Assembly (NCBI GenBank): GCA_947628795.1
Contig: CANRBF010000006.1
Coordinates: forward strand, 94,573 to 158,572
Direction: 5' to 3'
DNA: 64,000 nucleotides
Source of the DNA: an uncultured Monoglobus sp.
Lineage (GTDB): Bacteria; Bacillota; Clostridia; Monoglobales; Monoglobaceae
Each line of letters opens with the position of its first letter. The first letter of the stretch is position 1. The notes below the pieces were generated by a model that saw only the letters and a list, made by a program, of their open reading frames with translations, was not told the origin of the DNA and made no database searches. A program made the position numbers and the translations under genes. This document shows positions 27,341 through 37,813 of the stretch, piece by piece.

Positions 27341-28366
27341 TTACCTGAATTTTAAGTCAAGATTTTCGGTTTTGGTGATTTGACGGACCTGCTCCGACCT
27401 GTCGATTATTTTCTTCTCGACTCTCGTCTTTTGCTCGCCCTCGAGGACCTTGGGCTGATAGTTGTTGTCGGACTTTGAGGTTATAGAGCAGGGGATTATC
27501 TCATACTCGTCGGTGTTGGCCGCCATGCCTTCCCTGAACCTGAACGTCTGTCGGAAGATCATCGTGTCGGTGTCGCTCGGATTGGGGTTCCCGCCGAAGC
27601 AGAAATTGCCCAGGCTGTAGCATATATACTTGCCGTTATATTTTTCTACGCCCTGAAGCACATGCGGATGGTGTCCGATCACCAGATCGGCTCCCATATC
27701 GACCGCTTTGTGAGCCAGCTCGATCTGCTCATCACTCGGCTTTTCGGCCTTTTCCTCGCCCCAATGAATCTCAACTATAACCAGATCGTCGTCCCGGGTC
27801 TCACGCATCACGGGATCAATAAGCTTGTCCGCCGACTCGTCCAGCTGATACAGGCCAACGACCGCCACCTTCGCGCCGTTTATGTTAAACCTCGCGATCT
27901 CGCTGTCTTTGGCGTATTTTATGCCGGCCTTATCAAGCGCCTCTTTCGTGTCTCTGAGCGAGACTTCGCCGTAGTCGCTGCTGTGATTGTTCGCCAGCGT
28001 CACACCCTCGACGCTGCCGCTTTTGAGGATCTCGGTATACTCGGGCTTGCCTCTGAAGGCGTAGGTCTTGTCCGCCCTCTCTCCGTTTTCGGAAAGAGTG
28101 CCCTCGAGATTCACAATTGTCAGATCATCTTCCTCAAAAATGTTCTTTACGTTTTTGAAAAAGTAGGAATAATCATCGTTCTCCGCCTCGAGCACTTCCT
28201 CGAATGTGCCGCCAGAAAAGCTCGCGTCGGACGCGAGCGTGCAGTCGCCCGCGCAGCTGACCGTGACCGTGGTCTCGGGAGCCGAAACCGGCTCCGTCTC
28301 ATCCGCTCCGCAGGATACGAGCATAAACGCCGCGAGACACAGCGCCGACGCCAAAAATCTCCTCAT
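27341..28366 (-). CDS. CapA/PgsA-family lipoprotein
   Basis: A 341-residue lipoprotein: signal peptide with lipobox LVSC (Cys 19). The body shows the calcineurin-like metallophosphatase motifs of the CapA family: SCAGDCTL, VNLEGTLSENG, LANNHSSDYG, IHWGEE and IGHHPHVLQG. CapA/PgsA proteins take part in poly-gamma-glutamate or other capsule export, but most members are uncharacterised and no capB/capC neighbours exist here. The start follows GGGGGAG. It sits between infA and rpmJ, an unusual position inside the ribosomal gene cluster. Confidence 0.88.
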   Translation of the reverse strand: MRRFLASALCLAAFMLVSCGADETEPVSAPETTVTVSCAGDCTLASDASFSGGTFEEVLEAENDDYSYFFKNVKNIFEEDDLTIVNLEGTLSENGERADKTYAFRGKPEYTEILKSGSVEGVTLANNHSSDYGEVSLRDTKEALDKAGIKYAKDSEIARFNINGAKVAVVGLYQLDESADKLIDPVMRETRDDDLVIVEIHWGEEKAEKPSDEQIELAHKAVDMGADLVIGHHPHVLQGVEKYNGKYICYSLGNFCFGGNPNPSDTDTMIFRQTFRFREGMAANTDEYEIIPCSITSKSDNNYQPKVLEGEQKTRVEKKIIDRSEQVRQITKTENLDLKFR

Positions 28367-28401
28367 AAAATCAACTCCCCCAAATTATGCGAGCGCCTTA
28401 A

Positions 28402-28620
28402 TTATTTCGCTCTCCAGGTTATTCTGCCTTTTGTCAGGTCATAGGGCGATATCTCGACCGTCACCTTGTCGCCGGGCAGTATCTTGATAAAGTGCATTCT
28501 GAGCTTGCCCGAAATATGAGCCAGTATCTGGTGTCCGTTCTCGAGCTCGACCTTGAACATCGCGTTAGGCAGCGCGTCCACGACTTTGCCTTCGACCTCC
28601 AGCATATCCTCTTTTGACAT
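28402..28620 (-). CDS. infA: Translation initiation factor IF-1
   Basis: A 72-residue OB-fold protein of standard length: [20 protein letters not shown] at the start, KGRITWRAK at the end. It binds the 30S A site during initiation. Four bp downstream of the KOW-domain gene. Confidence 0.96.
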   Translation of the reverse strand: MSKEDMLEVEGKVVDALPNAMFKVELENGHQILAHISGKLRMHFIKILPGDKVTVEISPYDLTKGRITWRAK

Positions 28621-28624
28621 TAAC

Positions 28625-28909
28625 CTACACCTCCTTGTTGTTATATTTATCCAGTATTTTTCGTATCTCGGAATCGGCGGTGCCGCCGGGTGCGGTCAAA
28701 AAATCCGTGTCATCAATATGAGTAATCCGTCTGAGATGCAGATTTTTCTTCAGCTTGGCGCGGCCGAGCTTTCTGGTGTCGCCGTCCGACACGCGGACAT
28801 ACTCGTGATCGATTTTTTCGACCACCAGAAATTTTCTGCCCCTGCCGCGTCCCGCAGCCGCCTCGACTATGTCGCCGACGTCAAGCGCCGGCCTTGAGTT
28901 TTTGTTCAT
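28625..28909 (-). CDS. KOW-domain RNA-binding protein (L14e-like)
   Basis: A 94-residue protein. The N-terminal half ([20 protein letters not shown]) is a KOW-type beta motif, similar to the L14e/L6e-like proteins found in Clostridia between map and infA. Likely binds rRNA or acts in ribosome assembly; the precise role is unknown. AGGTG precedes the start. Confidence 0.8.
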   Translation of the reverse strand: MNKNSRPALDVGDIVEAAAGRGRGRKFLVVEKIDHEYVRVSDGDTRKLGRAKLKKNLHLRRITHIDDTDFLTAPGGTADSEIRKILDKYNNKEV

Positions 28910-28978
28910 AACACACCTATAATTTATTTGAGTAATTTAAGCATATACAAATTTTGGCTTTTTTATTCTTAATTCGCG

Positions 28979-29749
28979 TTATCCGATGTCGGGACAACCG
29001 TCCGGCAGAGTGAGCAGCACCGGATCGCCGGACGTTATCAGCACCGTGTTCTCATAATGCGCCGACTTCTCGCCGTCGCAGGTGATGACCGCCCATTCGT
29101 TATCGTCGACATATATGTCCTTCTTGCCGCCGCAGACCATCGGCTCGATGGCTATCACCATGCCGGGGCGCAGACGTATTCCTCGGCTGCGTGTCACATA
29201 GTTGGGAACCTCCGGGTCCTCGTGAAGGTCGGAGCCCACGCCGTGGCCGCAATAATTTCTCAGAACCGAGAAGCCGTTTGCCTCCACGTGGTCCTGGACA
29301 GCCTTTGAAATATCCGATATCCTGTATCCGCTTCTGGCGAATTTCAGCGCCTTATAAAAGCTCTCGCGGGTCACGCGCACCAGTTTTTCGGTCTTTTCAT
29401 CGGACTTGCCTCCGACTATGAACGTGCGGCAGGCGTCGCCGTGGTAGCCCTCGAAGCATGCTCCCACGTCCACGCTCACCACATCGCCCTCTTTGAGCGG
29501 AACATCATCGGGAAAGCCGTGGATCACCGTGTCGTTGACGCTGGCGCAGATCGTTCCGGGAAAGCCGCCGTAGCCCTTAAACGATCCCGTGCAGCCCTTG
29601 GAATGGATATAATGCTCGGCGACCTTGTCGAGCTGTCTTGTGGTGACGCCGGGACGGACCGCCTCTCCGACGGCCTTTAAGGTCTCGTATGTATAGCGTC
29701 CCGCGATCCTCATTTTGTCAATCTCGGACTTTGATTTGATTTTAACCAA
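28979..29749 (-). CDS. map: Type I methionine aminopeptidase
   Basis: A 256-residue metalloenzyme removing N-terminal Met. Metal ligands are visible in SVDVGACFEGYHGDACRTF (two Asp), YCGHGVGSDLHEDPEVPNY (His), MVIAIEPMV (Glu) and AHYENTVLI (Glu). It starts 2 bp after adk, indicating coupling. Confidence 0.95.
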   Translation of the reverse strand: MVKIKSKSEIDKMRIAGRYTYETLKAVGEAVRPGVTTRQLDKVAEHYIHSKGCTGSFKGYGGFPGTICASVNDTVIHGFPDDVPLKEGDVVSVDVGACFEGYHGDACRTFIVGGKSDEKTEKLVRVTRESFYKALKFARSGYRISDISKAVQDHVEANGFSVLRNYCGHGVGSDLHEDPEVPNYVTRSRGIRLRPGMVIAIEPMVCGGKKDIYVDDNEWAVITCDGEKSAHYENTVLITSGDPVLLTLPDGCPDIG

Positions 29750-29751
29750 AA

Positions 29752-30384
29752 CTACGCCTCCAATGCCTCAAGCACGGCCTTGCTCGTGTCGGCGATCTCG
29801 CTTCTGCCCTTCGCCACGCAAAGCAGACCCTTTTGTCTGTAGTATTCGATAAGAGGCTCCGTCTGGGCGTGATATGTTTTGAGTCTCTCGCGCACAGTCT
29901 CTGGCTTGTCGTCCGAGCGGACTCCCAGCCGGCCGCCGCACTTGTCGCATTTTCCCTCGATTTTGGGGGTTCTGTGCTCAGTGTGGTAAGTGGCGCCGCA
30001 GGACTTGCACTCAAGACGTCCGCCGAGCCTTTCAACGATCGTCTCGTCGTCTACCTCAAGGGACAGCACCTTGTCTATCACGATATCCGACGCGCTCAGC
30101 GCTTCGGCCTGCGCGATGGTTCTGGGAAATCCGTCAAGGATAAATCCGTTTTTGCAGTCGTCCTGCTTGAATCTATCGTCCATGACCTTGATCATCAGGT
30201 CGTCGGGGATAAGCTTTCCGTCGTTTATATATTCCGCCGCGATCTTGCCGAGCTCTGTGCCCTCGCTTATGTTTTTCCTCAGGATCGCGCCCGTGGAAAT
30301 ACTCGGAATACCGTAATGCTCGCTGAGCATTTCGGCCTGGGTGCCCTTGCCCGCACCGGGTGCCGCCAATAATATTAATCTCAT
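29752..30384 (-). CDS. adk: Adenylate kinase
   Basis: A 210-residue enzyme equilibrating ATP + AMP with 2 ADP. P-loop GAPGAGKGTQAEML near the N-terminus; DGFPRTIAQAEAL; the LID domain carries a four-cysteine zinc site (CKSCGATYH, CDKCGG), as in Gram-positive adenylate kinases. Lies between secY and map. Confidence 0.96.
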   Translation of the reverse strand: MRLILLAAPGAGKGTQAEMLSEHYGIPSISTGAILRKNISEGTELGKIAAEYINDGKLIPDDLMIKVMDDRFKQDDCKNGFILDGFPRTIAQAEALSASDIVIDKVLSLEVDDETIVERLGGRLECKSCGATYHTEHRTPKIEGKCDKCGGRLGVRSDDKPETVRERLKTYHAQTEPLIEYYRQKGLLCVAKGRSEIADTSKAVLEALEA

Positions 30385-30520
30385 AAACCGTGCCTCCTTA
30401 AACTAAAACTTAAATAATCGCGCTATGCCCCGATCGGGGCTTATCAATGACGTAAGAGCAGGCATACGCCCACGCTTTGCGGACCGCACCTGCTCATACG
30501 TAAAATAATTTTCGTTGTCC
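30385..30520 (-). other. secY-adk gap with palindromes
   Basis: A 136-bp gap, long for this cluster. It contains the perfect 14-bp palindrome GCCCCGATCGGGGC (30427-30440) and an inverted repeat with GAGCAGG...CCTGCTC arms at about 30459-30497. It may form a leader hairpin controlling adk-map; no gene seen. Confidence 0.45.
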
Positions 30521-31801
30521 TTATTCCAGGAAACCTTTGTAATGACGCATCAGCATCTGCGACTCGATGCTCTTGACTGTCTCAAGGGCAACGCCCACAA
30601 CGATCAGCAGCGATGTGCCGCCGATGGCGAAATTGCTGATGCCCACGCCGAGGTTGATTATAATAGGCAGGATCGCGATTAATCCGAGGAAAATAGCGCC
30701 TACCAGAGTTACTCTCGAAAGAACTCTCGAGATATACTCGGATGTGGGACGGCCGGGTCTGATACCCGGGATAAATCCGCCGTTTCTCTTCATGTTATTT
30801 GACATTTCAATAGGATTGAACTGGATCGCAGTATAGAAATACGTGAAGAATATTATCAGCAAGAAATAAAGTATGGCGTATACTATCGAATCCGATGAGA
30901 ATATCTTCAGGAATGTTCCCCAGAATCCGCTCTGACCCGCCTGCACGCCGAAGAATCCGGCGATCGTGCCCGGGAATGACATTATCGACATCGCGAAAAT
31001 GATGGGGATAACGCCGGCCGAAGCGACCTTGATGGGGATATGGGTGCTCTGACCGCCGTACATCTTTCTGCCTACCATACGCTTGGCGTACTGAACGGGA
31101 ATACGTCTTTCTGCCTCGTTCATGGCAACAACCAGAGCAACGGCAACGATTATCAGGATGATAACCGCGATAACGCCGATAAGTCCGAGGCTGCCGCCCT
31201 TGGAATAGGCGTAAAGTGACTGCGCCATGCTGGGGAATCTTGAAACGATACCCGCGAAGATGATCAGCGATATGCCGTTGCCGACGCCCTTTTCGGTTAT
31301 CTGCTCGCCCAGCCACATCAGGAACGAGGTTCCCGCGGTGAACGTGAAGATTACCACAATGGCGGTGAGGAATCCGGGATTCTCAACCGCGTGATAGCTT
31401 GCCAGCATAAAGTACAGACCGATGGCCTGTATCAGAGCCAGAACGACCGTGCCGTATCTCGTGAACTGAGCGATCTTCTTTCTGCCGTCCTCGCCCTGCT
31501 TTGAAAGTCTTTCAAGGGCGGGGATAGCAACTGTCAGAAGCTGCATGATAATTGACGAGTTGATGTACGGCGTGATGCTCATGGCGAATATTGTCGCGTT
31601 CTGGAACGCGCCGCCGGAAATAATATCAATAAATCCGAATATCGAGTTGTCGCCTGTGAATATTTCTCTCATTGCCGCCGGGTCCAGAAGCGGAACCGGT
31701 ATACATGAACCAAGACGGAAGATTATGATCATTACCACGGTGTATATAAGCTTCTTTCTGAGGTCGGTAATCTTCCACGCATTACGAATGGTTTCAAACA
31801 T
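30521..31801 (-). CDS. secY: Protein translocase subunit SecY
   Basis: A 426-residue ten-helix channel of the Sec translocon. Family marks: GSCIPVP in the first segment region, ALGIMPYI-like FAMSITPYINSSIIMQLL, GGTSLLIVVGVALET near the end. Its ATG overlaps the rplO stop codon by one base, so translation is coupled. Confidence 0.96.
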   Translation of the reverse strand: MFETIRNAWKITDLRKKLIYTVVMIIIFRLGSCIPVPLLDPAAMREIFTGDNSIFGFIDIISGGAFQNATIFAMSITPYINSSIIMQLLTVAIPALERLSKQGEDGRKKIAQFTRYGTVVLALIQAIGLYFMLASYHAVENPGFLTAIVVIFTFTAGTSFLMWLGEQITEKGVGNGISLIIFAGIVSRFPSMAQSLYAYSKGGSLGLIGVIAVIILIIVAVALVVAMNEAERRIPVQYAKRMVGRKMYGGQSTHIPIKVASAGVIPIIFAMSIMSFPGTIAGFFGVQAGQSGFWGTFLKIFSSDSIVYAILYFLLIIFFTYFYTAIQFNPIEMSNNMKRNGGFIPGIRPGRPTSEYISRVLSRVTLVGAIFLGLIAILPIIINLGVGISNFAIGGTSLLIVVGVALETVKSIESQMLMRHYKGFLE

Positions 31802-32244
31802 TACTTAATCACCTCAGCCTTTCCGCCTGCCGCGTTAATTTTTTCTTCCGCGCTCTTGCTGAATCTCGACGCCTTAACGGTCAGCTTTTTGTCAAGCTCG
31901 CCGCGGCCCAATATAACCACGCCGTCGTTGATCTTGCTGATAACGCCGCTCTCTTTGAGAAGCTCGGGCGTTACCTCTGCGCCGTCGTCGAATTTGTTGA
32001 GCTTTTCAATGTTTATCGAAGTGTATTTCTTTGCAAAAATATTTGTGAAGCCGCGCTTTGGCAGTCTTCTGTAGATGGGCATCTGTCCGCCTTCAAAGCC
32101 GGGACGAACATGACCGCCGCTGCGGGATTTCTGACCCTTCTGACCTTTGCCCGAAGTCTTACCGTTGCCGCTTCCGTGGCCTCTGCCGACTCTGAAAGCC
32201 TTCTTCTTCGCGCCCTCGGCCGGAGATAATTCGTGAAGTTTCAT
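31801..32244 (-). CDS. rplO: 50S ribosomal protein L15
   Basis: A 147-residue protein beginning [20 protein letters not shown] with [20 protein letters not shown], the L15 glycine/lysine-rich tail that threads into 23S rRNA. Start at 32244 after GGAGGAGGTGG; the longer frame is rejected. Confidence 0.95.
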   Translation of the reverse strand: MKLHELSPAEGAKKKAFRVGRGHGSGNGKTSGKGQKGQKSRSGGHVRPGFEGGQMPIYRRLPKRGFTNIFAKKYTSINIEKLNKFDDGAEVTPELLKESGVISKINDGVVILGRGELDKKLTVKASRFSKSAEEKINAAGGKAEVIK

Positions 32245-32294
32245 AGAGTCCACCTCCTCCTTTTTTATCAAAATAATAGTTTACGGCTTTCGCC

Positions 32295-32474
32295 TTATTC
32301 AGCTACAGTCACAAGGTGCTTTACCTTGAAAACCATTCCTCTTATCTGAGGATTGTCAGGCAGCTCTGCTGTCTGATGCATCTTACGAAGACCCAGCGCC
32401 TTAACTGTGGCTACCTGGTCCGGTTTTGCACCGATGGTGCTCTTGGTTAAAGTTACTTTAATTGTATTAGCCAA
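32295..32474 (-). CDS. rpmD: 50S ribosomal protein L30 (TTG start)
   Basis: A 59-residue protein read from a TTG start at 32474, preceded by AGGAGGT at 7 bp. Sequence (M)[14 protein letters not shown] and [20 protein letters not shown] is diagnostic for L30. No ATG start is available, so the TTG is required. It sits between rpsE and rplO as expected. Confidence 0.93.
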   Translation of the reverse strand: MANTIKVTLTKSTIGAKPDQVATVKALGLRKMHQTAELPDNPQIRGMVFKVKHLVTVAE

Positions 32475-32500
32475 GGATCTTACCTCCTGTTTTTAAACTT

Positions 32501-33031
32501 TTAGCCAAGAATCTCCTCGGGCTTCTTACCTCTCAGTCTGGCAACCTCCTCAAGACTCTTGAGTGAAGCCAGCGCCTCGATAGTAGCAGCCACAACGTTC
32601 TTGGGATTATTGCTGCGCAGGCACTTTGTTCTTATATCCTTAATGCCCGCGAGCTCAAGCACGGCACGCGCCGCGCCTCCGGCGATAACTCCGGTACCTT
32701 GCGCGGCAGGCTTGAGCAGAACTCTGCCCGCGCCGTATTCGCCGATAATTTCATGGGGGATCGTTGTCTCAAGGATGGGAACGGTTATCATATTCTTCTT
32801 GGCGTCGTCTATACCCTTGCGTATAGCGTCGGGAATTTCAGCCGCCTTGCCCATGCCGCAGCCCACGTGACCGTTGTTGTCACCGACTACGACCAGAGCG
32901 CTGAATCTGAAGTTTCTGCCGCCCTTTACAACCTTTGCAACACGATTTAAATAAACCACTTTCTCCTCAAGCTCAAGCACATCGGCGTCGATGCGCTCCT
33001 GCTTTCTGGTTCTTTCGCCCTTTTCTGCCAT
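32501..33031 (-). CDS. rpsE: 30S ribosomal protein S5
   Basis: A 176-residue protein with the double-stranded RNA-binding-like N-terminal domain ([20 protein letters not shown]) and GYGKA-type loop [15 protein letters not shown]. Involved in decoding accuracy and 30S assembly. Normal length and position. Confidence 0.96.
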   Translation of the reverse strand: MAEKGERTRKQERIDADVLELEEKVVYLNRVAKVVKGGRNFRFSALVVVGDNNGHVGCGMGKAAEIPDAIRKGIDDAKKNMITVPILETTIPHEIIGEYGAGRVLLKPAAQGTGVIAGGAARAVLELAGIKDIRTKCLRSNNPKNVVAATIEALASLKSLEEVARLRGKKPEEILG

Positions 33032-33057
33032 TTATCGTTTCACCTCTTTCTTTAACG

Positions 33058-33420
33058 CTAAAACTTCAGGCCGCCTTCGCGAGCGCCTGCGGCGAGCTCC
33101 GCTACTCTGCCGTGATACAAATATCCGCCTCTGTCAAACACAACGTTTGTTATGCCCTTGTCGAGCGCCTTCTTGGCGATCAGCTCTCCAACGGCCTTTG
33201 CCGCGTCCTTGTTTCCGCCGTATGATGCTTTAAGCTCGGCGTCAAGGGAAGATGCGGCTGCCAGGGTGTTGCCGGTCGTGTCGTCAATTACCTGAGCATA
33301 GATATTTTTAAGACTTCTGAAAACACAGAGTCTGGGACGATCGGGCGTGCCCGATATCTTTTTGCGGACTCTCTGGTGTCTTGCCTGTCTTGCTACATTA
33401 CTGCTTTTCTTTTTTATCAT
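33058..33420 (-). CDS. rplR: 50S ribosomal protein L18
   Basis: A 120-residue 5S rRNA-binding protein, with [20 protein letters not shown] and the C-terminal [20 protein letters not shown], both typical. Confidence 0.95.
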   Translation of the reverse strand: MIKKKSSNVARQARHQRVRKKISGTPDRPRLCVFRSLKNIYAQVIDDTTGNTLAAASSLDAELKASYGGNKDAAKAVGELIAKKALDKGITNVVFDRGGYLYHGRVAELAAGAREGGLKF

Positions 33421-33441
33421 ATTCGCACCTCCTTGCGGCCA

Positions 33442-33987
33442 CTATTTCTTAGCGCCGGTCTTACCTTCCTTACGTCTGATATGCTCATCGACGTATTTGA
33501 TACCCTTGCCCTTATAAGGCTCGGGAGGTCTCTTCTCTCTGACTTCCGCGGCAAACTGACCTACCTTCTGTTTGTCGGGACCCGAGATAATGATCTGGTT
33601 CGGCTTGGGAACGTCGATCGTGATACCGTCGATCTCCTCGACCTCCACCTGATGCGAGTAGCCCAGGTTCATGACCAGCTTGTTGCCCTGCTTCTGGGCT
33701 CTGTAGCCGACACCGTTTATCTCAAGTTCTTTCTTGAATCCCTCGCTTGCGCCGACAACCATATTGTGCAGCAGAGAACGAGTAAGACCATGAAGAGCTT
33801 TATGTCTCTTGATGTCCGAAGGACGCGTTACGTCGATCGTGTCACCGTTTTTCGCGATGGCCATCTCGGCGGGCATGACCTGGTGAAGCTCACCCTTGGG
33901 GCCCTTGACGGTCACCTCATTGTTTGCGCCGATCGTTACCTCCACTCCCGCGGGAATGGTAACCGGCATCTTTCCTATACGTGACAA
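33442..33987 (-). CDS. rplF: 50S ribosomal protein L6 (TTG start)
   Basis: A 181-residue protein. The family N-terminus (M)[16 protein letters not shown] begins at a TTG codon (33987) preceded by GGAGGAG at 6 bp. The longer open frame to 34041 also starts with TTG but overlaps rpsH and is rejected. C-terminal [11 protein letters not shown] is the L6 signature. Confidence 0.94.
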   Translation of the reverse strand: MSRIGKMPVTIPAGVEVTIGANNEVTVKGPKGELHQVMPAEMAIAKNGDTIDVTRPSDIKRHKALHGLTRSLLHNMVVGASEGFKKELEINGVGYRAQKQGNKLVMNLGYSHQVEVEEIDGITIDVPKPNQIIISGPDKQKVGQFAAEVREKRPPEPYKGKGIKYVDEHIRRKEGKTGAKK

Positions 33988-34009
33988 TGAATTCTCCTCC
34001 TTTCTCCTG

Positions 34010-34408
34010 TTACCAAATGAATGCCAACACTTCTCCGCCAACGTTCTGGCGGCGCGCTTCTTTATCTGTCATAACGCCTTTGGATGTTGAGATTATCGCG
34101 ATACCGAGACCTTTTAACACTCTCGGCAGCTCATCCTTCGACGCGTATGATCTCAGGCCGGGCTTTGAGACCCTCTTGAGGCCTGTTAATACCTTCTGCT
34201 TGTTTTCCGCATATTTAAGTGTGATACGGATTACACCCTGAACGCCGTCGTCGATGTATTCGGCGCTCTTAACATATCCCTCGTTTACCAAAATCTCCGC
34301 GATAGCCTTTTTCATGTTCGACGCGGGAATATCAACAGTCTCGTGTCTCGCGTTGTTCGCGTTTCTGATTCTGGTCAGCATATCAGCTATAGGATCTGTA
34401 ATATGCAT
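34010..34408 (-). CDS. rpsH: 30S ribosomal protein S8
   Basis: A 132-residue protein beginning [20 protein letters not shown] and ending with [20 protein letters not shown], diagnostic for S8, a 16S rRNA central-domain binder and known translational repressor of the spc operon. A 134-bp gap separates it from rpsN. Confidence 0.96.
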   Translation of the reverse strand: MHITDPIADMLTRIRNANNARHETVDIPASNMKKAIAEILVNEGYVKSAEYIDDGVQGVIRITLKYAENKQKVLTGLKRVSKPGLRSYASKDELPRVLKGLGIAIISTSKGVMTDKEARRQNVGGEVLAFIW

Positions 34409-34542
34409 TTAGACTTACCTCCTTATTATCGGACTTCCTTTTTATCGGACATCGGGGCCGGTTTGGTTTTCCGTCTCATAAGACCACCTGACCCCTGCGT
34501 GTTTATACTGTGTTAACTGTATCGCGCCGGGCGCGGCAACTC

Positions 34543-34728
34543 TTACCAGGAAGCTTTCTTAACGCCCGGGATCTGGCCCTTGTAAGCAAGCTCGCGGAAG
34601 CAGATCCTGCAAATACCGAATTTGCGAAGATAAGCATGCGGTCTGCCGCAAATCTTGCATCTGTTGTATTCGCGCGTCGAATACTTCTGCTTTTTCTGCT
34701 GCTTATTTATCATTGCCTTTTTAGCCAT
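34543..34728 (-). CDS. rpsN: 30S ribosomal protein S14, zinc-binding form
   Basis: A 61-residue S14 with two C-x2-C pairs ([16 protein letters not shown]), the zinc-containing short type (also called rpsZ). It ends IPGVKKASW, as the family does. Confidence 0.95.
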   Translation of the reverse strand: MAKKAMINKQQKKQKYSTREYNRCKICGRPHAYLRKFGICRICFRELAYKGQIPGVKKASW

Positions 34729-34761
34729 AAGCTTTTTTCCTCCTTATTCGCTTATTCGGTA

Positions 34762-35298
34762 CTACCTTGTAAACGGCGCGCCCATCAGAGTGAGAAGCTC
34801 TTTTGCCTCCTCGTCGGTCTTGGCGGTTGTTACAAATGTTATATCCATACCTCTGATCTTATCGATCTTATCATATTCGATCTCAGGGAAAATCAGCTGC
34901 TCCTTGACTCCGAGGTTATAATTGCCTCTGCCGTCAAAGGAATTGGGATTGATTCCTCTGAAGTCACGTACGCGGGGCAGAGCCGCGTTAAAGAGTCTGT
35001 CAACGAACTCGTACATGCGCGAACGTCTGAGGGTGACCTTGCAGCCCAGGTTCATGCCTTCTCTTACCTTGAACTGCGCAACGGACTTCTTTGCCTTTGT
35101 TATAACGGCCTTCTGGCCCGTGATAACGGCAAGGTCTCCGGCCGCGCTGTCGCAGGCCTTCGAGTTCTCTCTGGCGTCGCTGACGCCCATATTGATGACC
35201 ACCTTAACGAGCTTGGGAATCTCCATAACGCTCTTGTAGCTGAACTTGGCCATCATAGCGTCCTTGATCTCGTTGTTATATCTCTCTTCAAGTCTCAT
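34762..35298 (-). CDS. rplE: 50S ribosomal protein L5
   Basis: A 178-residue 5S rRNA binder at the central protuberance, with [20 protein letters not shown] and [15 protein letters not shown] as family marks. Confidence 0.96.
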   Translation of the reverse strand: MRLEERYNNEIKDAMMAKFSYKSVMEIPKLVKVVINMGVSDARENSKACDSAAGDLAVITGQKAVITKAKKSVAQFKVREGMNLGCKVTLRRSRMYEFVDRLFNAALPRVRDFRGINPNSFDGRGNYNLGVKEQLIFPEIEYDKIDKIRGMDITFVTTAKTDEEAKELLTLMGAPFTR

Positions 35299-35330
35299 AT
35301 CAGACTTTTACCTCCTTCCTGAAGTTTAGG

Positions 35331-35651
35331 TTAAAACGTTTCTCCGCACTTCTTGCAGTAGCGCACATGTGAGCCGTCCTCAAGAACCTTGCGGCCTACT
35401 CTTGTGGGAGATCCGCACTTGTCGCAGAGGTGCATAACCTTGCTGGCGTATATAGGCGTCTCCTGCTGGATAATGCCTCCGACCTCGCCCATTCTGCGGG
35501 GCTTCTTGTGCTTTGTGGCTATAGATACGCCTTCTACGATAACGGTGCGCTTATCCGTGTCAACGGATAAAACCTTGCCTTTTTTGCCTTTGTCTTTGCC
35601 GCTGCGAACTATTACCTGATCGCCGGTTCTGACATGCATTTTTGTAGACAT
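35331..35651 (-). CDS. rplX: 50S ribosomal protein L24
   Basis: A 106-residue KOW protein (VIVRSGKDKGKKGKVLSVD). ATG at 35651 is selected because GGAGGAATACG precedes it; other in-frame ATGs lie 6 codons upstream and 4 codons downstream. The C-terminus carries a CDKCG...CKKCG zinc-ribbon-like set. Confidence 0.94.
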   Translation of the reverse strand: MSTKMHVRTGDQVIVRSGKDKGKKGKVLSVDTDKRTVIVEGVSIATKHKKPRRMGEVGGIIQQETPIYASKVMHLCDKCGSPTRVGRKVLEDGSHVRYCKKCGETF

Positions 35652-35718
35652 CGTATTCCTCCTATTCATATTCTGCCGGACATGCCGGCCTTAGCTCAAA
35701 TATTCTCTGTCCGCCGCC

Positions 35719-36087
35719 TTACAGTACTTCGGGGGCAAGAGACAGGATCTTCATGTAGTCCTTATCTCTCAGCTCTCTGGCGACAGGGCCGAATATACGT
35801 GTTCCTCTCGGGGTCTTGTCATCCCTGATCAAAACAGCGGCATTCTCGTCAAATCTGATCTTTGAACCGTCGTTTCTCTGTATACCCTTCTTGGTGCGGA
35901 CGATAACGGCCTTGACAACGTCGCCCTTCTTGACACCGCCGCCGGGCGTTGCTTTTTTGACCGAAGCGGTTATAACGTCGCCTATATTTCCGTATCTTCT
36001 GAAAGAACCGCCCATAACGCGGATGCACAGGATCTCCTTAGCACCGCTGTTGTCAGCAACCTTTAATATAGTTTGCTGTTGTACCAT
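35719..36087 (-). CDS. rplN: 50S ribosomal protein L14
   Basis: A 122-residue protein beginning [20 protein letters not shown], with [20 protein letters not shown]; among the most conserved 50S proteins. Confidence 0.96.
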   Translation of the reverse strand: MVQQQTILKVADNSGAKEILCIRVMGGSFRRYGNIGDVITASVKKATPGGGVKKGDVVKAVIVRTKKGIQRNDGSKIRFDENAAVLIRDDKTPRGTRIFGPVARELRDKDYMKILSLAPEVL

Positions 36088-36138
36088 AACGGATTTCCTC
36101 CTATCTGATTTCTAAAATTAAATTGCGGGCAGGCAAAA

Positions 36139-36396
36139 TTATTTCGCCTTCTCAATTATCTCAACCAGTCTCCATCTCTTGTCTTTAGAGAGAGGTCTGG
36201 TCTCCATAACCCTTACTCTGTCGCCAATGCCGCACTCGTTGTTCTCGTCGTGCGCCTTGAGCTTATAGGTCCTCTTCATTACCTTGTTATAGAGGGGGTG
36301 CTTTATGTTCTCCTTGATGGTAACGACGATCGTCTTGTCCATCTTGTCGCTTGTTACCTCGCCGACGCGGGTCTTACGATAATTACGCTCTTCCAT
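36139..36396 (-). CDS. rpsQ: 30S ribosomal protein S17
   Basis: An 85-residue OB-fold protein: [36 protein letters not shown] and [14 protein letters not shown] are S17 marks. Confidence 0.95.
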   Translation of the reverse strand: MEERNYRKTRVGEVTSDKMDKTIVVTIKENIKHPLYNKVMKRTYKLKAHDENNECGIGDRVRVMETRPLSKDKRWRLVEIIEKAK

Positions 36397-36409
36397 TTAT
36401 CCGCACCTC

Positions 36410-36622
36410 CTACGCGTTAATGCCGGTGTTCAAACCCAGCTGCTTTTCTTTTATAACTGTTTTGCATCTCGCGATTTCTTTCTTTACGCTAACCATTCTC
36501 ATCGGATTGTCAAGCTGGTTGGTAGCGTTTTGAAAACGTAAGTTGAACAGCTCTTCCTTTAAGTCCTGAACCTTATCCTCAAGCTCCTGGGGAGAAAGAT
36601 CTCTAATTTCATTTATTTTCAT
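36410..36622 (-). CDS. rpmC: 50S ribosomal protein L29
   Basis: A 70-residue two-helix protein ([20 protein letters not shown]). Its ATG shares a base with the rplP stop codon (36622), so the pair is translationally coupled. Confidence 0.94.
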   Translation of the reverse strand: MKINEIRDLSPQELEDKVQDLKEELFNLRFQNATNQLDNPMRMVSVKKEIARCKTVIKEKQLGLNTGINA

Positions 36623-37053
36623 TAACTATCACCTTCCGTTTCTTGGTCAGCCTTTCTGACAAACTTGCACTTCATCGGCAGTTTGTGCATGGCAAGACGC
36701 AGCGCCTCTCGGGCGACATTCTCCGATACTCCTCCGATCTCGAACATAACCTTTCCGGGCTTTACGACCGCTACCCAGTACTCGGGCGCGCCCTTACCTT
36801 TACCCATACGGGTTTCGGCGGGCTTCTTGGTCACGCTCTTGTCGGGGAATATTTTTATCCATACTTTACCGCCTCTCTTGGTGTAACGGGTCATCGCTAC
36901 ACGGGCAGCCTCTATCTGATTGCTTGTCACCCACGCGGGGGCCGCCGCCATCAGGCCGTACTCACCGTAGGACACACGGTTTCCTCTGTGTGCCGCGCCC
37001 TTCATGCGGCCGCGGTGAACTCTTCTGTATTTAACTCTTTTGGGAGATAACAT
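36622..37053 (-). CDS. rplP: 50S ribosomal protein L16
   Basis: A 143-residue protein beginning [20 protein letters not shown], with [20 protein letters not shown]; it contacts the A-site tRNA. Overlaps rpsC and rpmC by one base each. Confidence 0.96.
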   Translation of the reverse strand: MLSPKRVKYRRVHRGRMKGAAHRGNRVSYGEYGLMAAAPAWVTSNQIEAARVAMTRYTKRGGKVWIKIFPDKSVTKKPAETRMGKGKGAPEYWVAVVKPGKVMFEIGGVSENVAREALRLAMHKLPMKCKFVRKADQETEGDS

Positions 37054-37796
37054 TATCTTCTGCCTCCTCTCTGATCGGCGTTTCTGCGCTGTCTGGGAGC
37101 ATCCGATCTGTTTCTTCTGCGAGGACGGCGGTCGTTATTCTCGGCCGATCTGGCGGTCACCGCCTTGTCGGTGAGGACCTCGCCCTTATAGATCCATGTC
37201 TTTACGCCGATTTTGCCGTAGGTTGTGTTGGCCTCGGCAAAGCCGTAGTCGATGTCCGCTCTCAGTGTCTGCAGCGGAATCGTGCCCTCGTGGTAATGCT
37301 CAACTCTGGCGATCTCGGCTCCGCCAACGCGGCCCGATACCTGAGTCTTGATACCCTTGGCGCCCAGCTTCATGGCTCTGCCCATGCACTGCTTCATAGC
37401 TTTTCTGAAAGAGATACGTCTCTCAAGCTGCGAGGCGATGTTCTCGGCGACCAGCTGCGCGTCGAGGTCGGGGCTTCTGACCTCGATAACGTTTAAGATG
37501 ATGGTCTTGCCCGTCATCTTCTCAAGCTCTTTCTTGAGCTTCTCTATCTCGCTGCCGCCCTTGCCGATAACTATGCCCGGCTTGCCGGCATGGATAGAGA
37601 TGCGAACCTTGTTCGCGAATTTTTCAATTTCTATTTTAGAAACTCCGGCCTGGAATAACTTCTCTTTCAAGAATTTTCTGAGGTTATAGTCCTCAACGAG
37701 GCTGTCGCCGAAGTCTTTTTTGCTTGCAAACCAACGTGAATCCCAGTCTTTGATTATACCTACTCTGAGACCATGCGGATTAACTTTCTGACCCAT
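37053..37796 (-). CDS. rpsC: 30S ribosomal protein S3
   Basis: A 247-residue mRNA-entry protein. KH domain motif [21 protein letters not shown]-terminal domain [20 protein letters not shown]. The tail (about 222-247) is Arg-rich and variable. Confidence 0.96.
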   Translation of the reverse strand: MGQKVNPHGLRVGIIKDWDSRWFASKKDFGDSLVEDYNLRKFLKEKLFQAGVSKIEIEKFANKVRISIHAGKPGIVIGKGGSEIEKLKKELEKMTGKTIILNVIEVRSPDLDAQLVAENIASQLERRISFRKAMKQCMGRAMKLGAKGIKTQVSGRVGGAEIARVEHYHEGTIPLQTLRADIDYGFAEANTTYGKIGVKTWIYKGEVLTDKAVTARSAENNDRRPRRRNRSDAPRQRRNADQRGGRR

Positions 37797-37813
37797 GCTG
37801 TTTTCCTCCTATC

